Assembly (NCBI GenBank): GCA_034429195.1
Contig: DAOUGQ010000004.1
Span: forward strand, 1 to 64,000
Direction: 5' to 3'
Source: UBA4782 sp034429195
GTDB lineage: Bacteria; Chloroflexota; Anaerolineae; Anaerolineales; Anaerolineaceae
Length of the DNA stretch: 64,000 nt
The notes below the pieces were generated by a model. It was not told the origin of the DNA. It saw only the letters and a list, made by a program, of their open reading frames with translations, and did not search any database. Of this stretch, positions 59,788 through 64,000 are shown piece by piece. Every line of letters starts with the position of its first letter. The first letter of the stretch is position 1. Made by a program: the position numbers and the translations under genes.

Positions 59788-60245
59788 GATTTCATATCAA
59801 TAGATGGGCGTATCCCAATTTTTTGAGCAGGGATGCCTGCCCAGATTTCCATTTCTCCTGTCGATTCGAGTAAAACAGAATTTGCACCTACAACGGTGCC
59901 TTTTCTTACTGTTAAAATCCCTTCTTTACAAAGGATCTTCGAACCCGGAGAAAGGATGACATCGTCTTCGATGATGATTTTTTCAAATTTGGATTGGTCT
60001 GCCGGCAGGTATATATCCGATCTTCCTAATGTTACGCCAGGGTATATCTTCACATTCTTTCCGATTATCGATTTGGAATGGATGACCACTCCAAACCCGC
60101 CATGAACCAGCTCAAAATTTTCACCAATCAGTACTGACCGTGGGATTTCGCTCCCCAATAATTTCAGGATCCAATAAGCAAGTTTGCCCCAAACTCGTGA
60201 TGGACGGGCATAAACCAACCAGCTGTAAAGATCTTTATGCGTCAT
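59784..60245 (-). CDS. left-handed beta-helix acyltransferase (serine acetyltransferase-like)
   Basis: A 153-residue protein with hexapeptide repeats (VIHSKSIIGKNVKIYPGVTLG, in two parts VIHSKSIIGKN and VKIYPGVTLG, then VILSPGSKIL and VVGANSVLL). It resembles WcaB/CysE-type O-acetyltransferases of glycan pathways. The start at 60245 uses AAGGA upstream and overlaps wecB by 11 bases. It acetylates a sugar or serine; context points to a sugar. Confidence 0.85.
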   Translation of the reverse strand: MTHKDLYSWLVYARPSRVWGKLAYWILKLLGSEIPRSVLIGENFELVHGGFGVVIHSKSIIGKNVKIYPGVTLGRSDIYLPADQSKFEKIIIEDDVILSPGSKILCKEGILTVRKGTVVGANSVLLESTGEMEIWAGIPAQKIGIRPSIDMKS

Positions 60246-61386
60246 GAGGTTCCTTATATGCAAGGAGTGTTTCAATAATACGTTCTGCAGCATTTCCATC
60301 ACCAAAAGGATTTTGAGCCTTTGCCATTTGTTGGTAAGCAATCTGGTCTTCTAGTAAATGTGTACAGGTATTCACAATCAGGTCAATATCTGTACCCACC
60401 AGCTTGAGTACACCTGCTTCCACTCCTTCGGGGCGTTCGGTCACATTGCGCAAAACCAGGGTAGGTATTCCAAGTGCGGTGGCTTCCTCTTGAATACCAC
60501 CTGAATCGGTTAGAACCAGGGTCGCATGCTTCATGAGGTGGATCAGGGGAAGATAATCCATTGGCGGAAGTAAGAAAATATTATCAATTCCATCCAGTAG
60601 ACGGTGCACAGGTTCCTGAACATTGGGATTGAGATGAACAGGATAAAAAAAGCAAATCTGTTCATGATATTTGTCTGCCAGCTTTTTGAATGCAGTACAA
60701 ATGTTCTCTAACGGTTCGCCAAAATTCTCTCTGCGGTGGGCTGTGATCAAAATTAGCTTCTTTTTCTTTGGGGTATTCACTCCTGCTCTCATAAGAAGCT
60801 CATCGATTTCTTGTGGGGCAGGGCGTTCTTTGATGGTATATAAAGCATCAATCACAGGGTTACCTGTCACTGCGATCCGCCATTCAGGTACGCCTTCTTT
60901 TAAAAGGTTATTCTTGCTCCATTGAGTAGGGGCAAAATGAAGATCTGCCACCACTCCAGCCACCCGCCGGTTGATCTCCTCGGGAAACGGTTGCCATTTA
61001 TCGAAAGTACGTAACCCGGCTTCAACATGTCCAATTTTGATCTGGTTGTAATAGGCCAGCAATGCAGAAACCATTACGGTAGTAGTATCACCCTGGACAA
61101 GAATCCAATCTGGTTTGATCTTCTTCAGCACAGGGTCAAGATCAGTGAAAATACCTGCGGTTAGAGTTGCAAGTGATTGATTGGGCTGCATTAGATCCAA
61201 ATCATAATCAGGTTGGATGTTGAAAAGGGTGAGTATCTGATCAAGCATCTGACGATGCTGAGCAGTGACGCAAACCATGGATTCAATTGCAGGATTCTTT
61301 CTAAGGGCATGAACCACCGGAGCCATTTTTACTGCTTCAGGGCGGGTGCCAAAAATGGAAAGGACTCGTAAAGGTTTGTTTGTCAT
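60235..61386 (-). CDS. wecB: UDP-N-acetylglucosamine 2-epimerase
   Basis: A 383-residue non-hydrolysing epimerase converting UDP-GlcNAc to UDP-ManNAc for polymer synthesis. The N-terminal sequence LSIFGTRPEAVKMAPVV, HVEAGLRTFDKWQPFPEE and the C-terminal TDSGGIQEEATALGIP and LRNVTERPEGVEAG are diagnostic. The length is normal. It heads a three-gene minus-strand unit (wecB, acyltransferase, glycosyltransferase) that fits surface glycan assembly. Confidence 0.95.
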   Translation of the reverse strand: MTNKPLRVLSIFGTRPEAVKMAPVVHALRKNPAIESMVCVTAQHRQMLDQILTLFNIQPDYDLDLMQPNQSLATLTAGIFTDLDPVLKKIKPDWILVQGDTTTVMVSALLAYYNQIKIGHVEAGLRTFDKWQPFPEEINRRVAGVVADLHFAPTQWSKNNLLKEGVPEWRIAVTGNPVIDALYTIKERPAPQEIDELLMRAGVNTPKKKKLILITAHRRENFGEPLENICTAFKKLADKYHEQICFFYPVHLNPNVQEPVHRLLDGIDNIFLLPPMDYLPLIHLMKHATLVLTDSGGIQEEATALGIPTLVLRNVTERPEGVEAGVLKLVGTDIDLIVNTCTHLLEDQIAYQQMAKAQNPFGDGNAAERIIETLLAYKEPHDA

Positions 61387-61563
61387 AAGTATGAAATATT
61401 ATCTCACATTCAAGCCTGCATGATAAGTGAAACGGGGGGGATAGCCAGAGATGGGTAAGTATCCAAATTTAACTTCTTTCACGATTTTGAAGTTTTTTAT
61501 CCCAAATATTGGAATAATTTAGGTTTTCTTTAGGCAGGTTACAAAACCGTAAATACACTTTGG

Positions 61564-61592
61564 TTGACGCTGATTTTTCGTTCTGTTATAAT
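61564..61592 (+). promoter_or_regulatory. near-consensus promoter of the ATP synthase operon, leaderless geometry
   Basis: TTGACG (61564-61569), 17 bp, TATAAT (61587-61592). The transcript start expected 7-8 nt on falls at ATG 61600. There is no ribosome-binding site before this ATG. Confidence 0.8.
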
Positions 61593-61599
61593 CTTTTCG

Positions 61600-61914
61600 A
61601 TGAATTTACCGAGTTCTGGAAAGGAAAACCAAAAGCAGCGTACCATAAATGTAATCATTGCTGTGCTGGTTGCCCAGGTGGGCTGTGTCACGTTGGCAAT
61701 TCTTTTGGGAGCGCTATTTGGTGGATTGTGGTTGGATAATCACTTTGGTACAAAACCCACGTATACCATAGTTTTCCTTTTGGTTAGTATTCCTGTGTCG
61801 GTAGTTCTCATGCTGCTGATCGCACGCAAAACAATAGAAAAAATTCGTGCTGATGTAAGCAAGCCGAAGAATTCAGAGGAGCGGAATAACATTGGAACAG
61901 ACCAATCCCGTTGA
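61600..61914 (+). CDS. AtpZ/AtpI-type ATP synthase assembly protein
   Basis: A 104-residue protein with two helices (residues about 19-43 and 51-71) and charged ends, first in the ATP synthase operon. It matches AtpI/AtpZ proteins that help c-ring assembly or Mg uptake. The promoter is placed so that the message may be leaderless. Its end overlaps the subunit a gene by 23 bases. Confidence 0.85.
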   Translation: MNLPSSGKENQKQRTINVIIAVLVAQVGCVTLAILLGALFGGLWLDNHFGTKPTYTIVFLLVSIPVSVVLMLLIARKTIEKIRADVSKPKNSEERNNIGTDQSR

Positions 61915-62899
61915 AACTTCTACGGTTAAAAAACCTCGCTGGCGATGGGGAATTAACCGCTGGTGGATTTTACTTTTTTCCATTTTAACAATTATTGGAA
62001 CGAACATCATTGCCCCAGTACGTCCTCATATTCAAGTGGCTCCTGAAGCAATTACTGAAAAACCATTAGTGACACTGCCCTGGATTGGTGAGATTCCTTT
62101 TACGAATACACTGATTGCCACTGTCCTTGTAGATATAATCATTATCCTTATTGCCTACAGTATTTATCGGTGGTCGAAAAAAGGCAGTCTTATTCCTTCA
62201 GGGGTTGCTGGTGCTTTCGAAACGCTGCTTGATTTACTCTACAATTTAACAGAATCATCCGCCGGGCGATGGGCAAAGAAGATTTTTCCCTGGTTCGCCA
62301 CATTCATTATCCTTGTTTTATTTAACAATTTGATCAAATTGCTACCAGGTTTTGAGTCTATTGGTATTTTGGAACAGATTGATAATGGCGCGCCTGCACA
62401 ACATTTGTTTGGGAATGTGTATACGATCAAAGCTGGAACAGCCGCAACTGGAGCAGGGTATACGGTCAAGGCTTTTTTGCGTGGTGCATCTACCGACCTT
62501 AATTTTACGGTTGCACTTGCGATCATTTCCGTTTTTATGACCCAGGTGATCGGTGTACAGGCTCAAGGTCCGCGCTATTTTTCTAAATTCTTCAATACGC
62601 TCACAATTTTCAAGAAACCCATCTTTGGTTTCATGGATTTTATTGTGGGTTTGCTTGAGTTGATCTCGGAATGTGCAAAATTATTGTCATTCTCTTTCCG
62701 TTTGTTTGGGGTTATGTTCTCCGGTGTGGTTTTGGTAGCAATTGTTGGCTCGATGCTGCCAGTATTCTTCCCATCGCTTATTTATATGTTTGAATTATTT
62801 ATGGGTGTAATTCAGGCATTTGTTTTTGGTATGTTAACTATGGTCTTTATGGCACAGGCTACGCAGGGACATGGTAGTGAAGAGCATGCAGCGTCATAA
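61892..62899 (+). CDS. atpB: ATP synthase F0 subunit a
   Basis: A 335-residue membrane stator subunit with the proton half channels. The conserved Arg helix is LLSFSFRLFGVMFSG, the helix before it is FGFMDFIVGLLELISE, and QAFVFGMLTMVFM is the last helix. An N-terminal extension of about 60 residues is longer than in E. coli. TTG 61892 is the start, with AGAGGAG upstream, overlapping the AtpI-type gene. Confidence 0.92.
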   Translation: MEQTNPVETSTVKKPRWRWGINRWWILLFSILTIIGTNIIAPVRPHIQVAPEAITEKPLVTLPWIGEIPFTNTLIATVLVDIIIILIAYSIYRWSKKGSLIPSGVAGAFETLLDLLYNLTESSAGRWAKKIFPWFATFIILVLFNNLIKLLPGFESIGILEQIDNGAPAQHLFGNVYTIKAGTAATGAGYTVKAFLRGASTDLNFTVALAIISVFMTQVIGVQAQGPRYFSKFFNTLTIFKKPIFGFMDFIVGLLELISECAKLLSFSFRLFGVMFSGVVLVAIVGSMLPVFFPSLIYMFELFMGVIQAFVFGMLTMVFMAQATQGHGSEEHAAS

Positions 62900-62950
62900 A
62901 GCATAAATTCTGTACATAAACGGAATTCATTTCGTGGAGGATCGGATCAA

Positions 62951-63187
62951 ATGACTGGTGATATTGTTCAGGCGGCAAAATTTATTGGAGCAGGGCTCTC
63001 TATGATCGGTGCATTGGGCGGAGGTGTTGGTATTGGTTTATCTGTGATGGGAGCATTGGAAGGTATGGCTCGAAACCCAGATTCCTACAGCAACCTGTTC
63101 ACCAATATGATTCTAGGTATAGCATTCTCTGAAGCAATTGCGATTTACTGCCTTGTGATCGCATTCTTGATGCTCTTTGTTCTTTAA
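62951..63187 (+). CDS. atpE: ATP synthase F0 subunit c
   Basis: A 78-residue hairpin of two helices forming the c-ring. The first helix has GGGVGIGLSVMGALEGMARNP, given as GGGVGIGLSVMG plus ALEGMARNP, and the second the ion site GIAFSEAIAIYCLVIAF with the essential Glu. The residue after Glu is Ala, not Ser/Thr, so proton rather than sodium coupling is likely. GTGGAGG is the ribosome-binding site. Confidence 0.95.
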   Translation: MTGDIVQAAKFIGAGLSMIGALGGGVGIGLSVMGALEGMARNPDSYSNLFTNMILGIAFSEAIAIYCLVIAFLMLFVL

Positions 63188-63215
63188 CTCATTGCGGTGC
63201 AAGGAGGTATAAACC

Positions 63216-63959
63216 TTGGAAAAACTAGGTATTAATCTTGGATTATTGATTGTTCAGATATTCAATTTTGCCATCATTTTTGTGGTGCTGCGGGCATGGG
63301 TATATAAACCCTTAATGAAAGTAATGGAAAAAAGAAAAATGACCATTGCACAAAGCCTGGAAGATGCACGAATTGCAGCAGATGCACGTGCTAATGCAGA
63401 AACCGAAGCAGAAAAAATTATTACCGAGGCACAGGCAAAGGCAGCAGAGATTTTACGTGAAGCAACCGCTCGTGCCAGTAAAGTTGAGCATGACTTGAAA
63501 GTCCGGTCCGATGAAGAGATTAAGAAGGCTCGTGAAGTAGCATTGGCAGAAGTAGATCAGGATCGTTCACGTATGTTGGGTGAATTGCGCGGTCAGGTTA
63601 TTTCATTGGCAATAGCAGCAAGCCATAAATTGATTGGAGAATCGCTCCTTCACGATGAAAATCGCCAGCGTGCTTTATTACAAGAATTTTTCTCTGGTGT
63701 AAAAGCTGGAAAACTGACTTTACTCGACCAGTTCGATTATCAAGGAACCAAAGCTGAAGTGACAAGTGCACTACCGTTAAGCGACGATGAAAAGAATACC
63801 ATTCGCCATGACCTTGCAAAAACTTTGAGTGCAAATGGTGATATTCAATTCAAAGTCGATCCCGGAATCCTGGGTGGTTTGGTGATCCGTGTTGATGATC
63901 GGATTGTTGATGGGTCGGTTGCTGGACAATTAGAGGGAATGCGGCAGGAATTAATTTGA
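63216..63959 (+). CDS. atpF: ATP synthase F0 subunit b fused to the delta C-terminal domain
   Basis: A 247-residue protein. Residues 1-30 form the membrane helix and residues 30-160 the b-type charged coiled coil (KPLMKVMEKRK, AQAKAAEILREATARA). The last 70 residues are not part of b: SALPLSDDEKNTIR and VDPGILGGLVIRVDDRI with DGSVAGQLEGMRQEL match the C-terminal domain of the delta (OSCP) subunit. The N-terminal helical domain of delta seems to be missing. The start is TTG 63216 with AAGGAGG upstream. The next gene begins outside the window. Confidence 0.87.
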   Translation: MEKLGINLGLLIVQIFNFAIIFVVLRAWVYKPLMKVMEKRKMTIAQSLEDARIAADARANAETEAEKIITEAQAKAAEILREATARASKVEHDLKVRSDEEIKKAREVALAEVDQDRSRMLGELRGQVISLAIAASHKLIGESLLHDENRQRALLQEFFSGVKAGKLTLLDQFDYQGTKAEVTSALPLSDDEKNTIRHDLAKTLSANGDIQFKVDPGILGGLVIRVDDRIVDGSVAGQLEGMRQELI

Positions 63960-64000
63960 TTTGATCTTTGAGAATTTAAATGCTCTGGCGTAGTTATTAG

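Noticed and set aside
62951..63187. Sodium-type c subunit
   Set aside because: The residue after the essential Glu is Ala and the Gln of the Na+ site is not seen.

Overview
The window looks like a chromosomal segment of a moderately AT-rich member of the Chloroflexota, most likely class Anaerolineae. This rests on gene content: a DUF6754-type membrane protein next to a glutamate-mutase-L-like ATPase, many Thr/Pro-rich stalk proteins, three adjacent M42 aminopeptidases, an archaeal-type AspRS, and an F-type ATP synthase operon whose b subunit is fused to the C-terminal part of delta. No phage, plasmid, CRISPR or transposase gene is visible. Most genes are housekeeping. The class assignment is by recognition only, not by a search.

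Layout. 1-241: a tRNA-Lys(UUU) gene followed by a 61-bp tandem array made of its own 3' end. 361-3783: a MerR regulator with a textbook 19-bp-spacer promoter, then a polysaccharide flippase and a PIG-L deacetylase. 3904-12045: seven co-oriented genes forming an uncharacterised envelope operon (two six-helix membrane proteins, a DUF6754 protein, a zinc-ribbon protein with eleven Trp motifs, an ASKHA ATPase, a soluble beta-rich protein, and a doubly anchored LPXTG-like protein). This is the best candidate for an undescribed system. 12160-20698: phosphohexomutase, DUF389/SH3 protein, a tiny membrane ORF with a HAD phosphatase, a class A PBP relative that appears to have lost its catalytic residues, and a TPR/Thr-Pro protein. 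20784-28172: moaA, upp, ruvB, queA, a family-5 uracil-DNA glycosylase, a YhhQ-type queuosine-precursor transporter and a peroxiredoxin.

28344-28766 holds a decayed, internally deleted enolase pseudogene. 28858-41552: pyrG, an S1-domain protein, a multi-cluster Fe-S protein, aldo/keto reductase, a regulator with a degenerate receiver, serS with an attenuator-like leader, ferredoxin, tpiA, OsmC, a cyclic-nucleotide-binding protein and a NifU-like scaffold. 47973-41671 (minus strand) is a long probable operon: B12-binding protein, meaB, aspS, GNAT, prs, mutM and two small hypothetical genes. 48950-49400 carries a MITE-like element and a REP-like palindrome. 49409-51486 is a metal-chelatase I/D gene split by a -1 frameshift at a run of nine A. 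51989-55147 holds three M42 peptidases. 55170-61386 holds a lone solute-binding lipoprotein, an AP-superfamily enzyme, a phosphoribosyltransferase and a glycan cluster (glycosyltransferase, acyltransferase, wecB). 61600-63959 begins the ATP synthase operon, which runs off the right edge.

Common themes. Envelope and glycan functions dominate the unknown genes. Several proteins carry extracellular Thr/Pro stalks. B12-linked functions recur (MutL-like ATPase, MeaB, B12-binding protein, Co/Mg-chelatase-like genes). Three genes (ruvB, the hydrolase at 26095 and atpI) have promoters placed so that transcripts would start at or within a few bases of the start codon, pointing to leaderless mRNAs.
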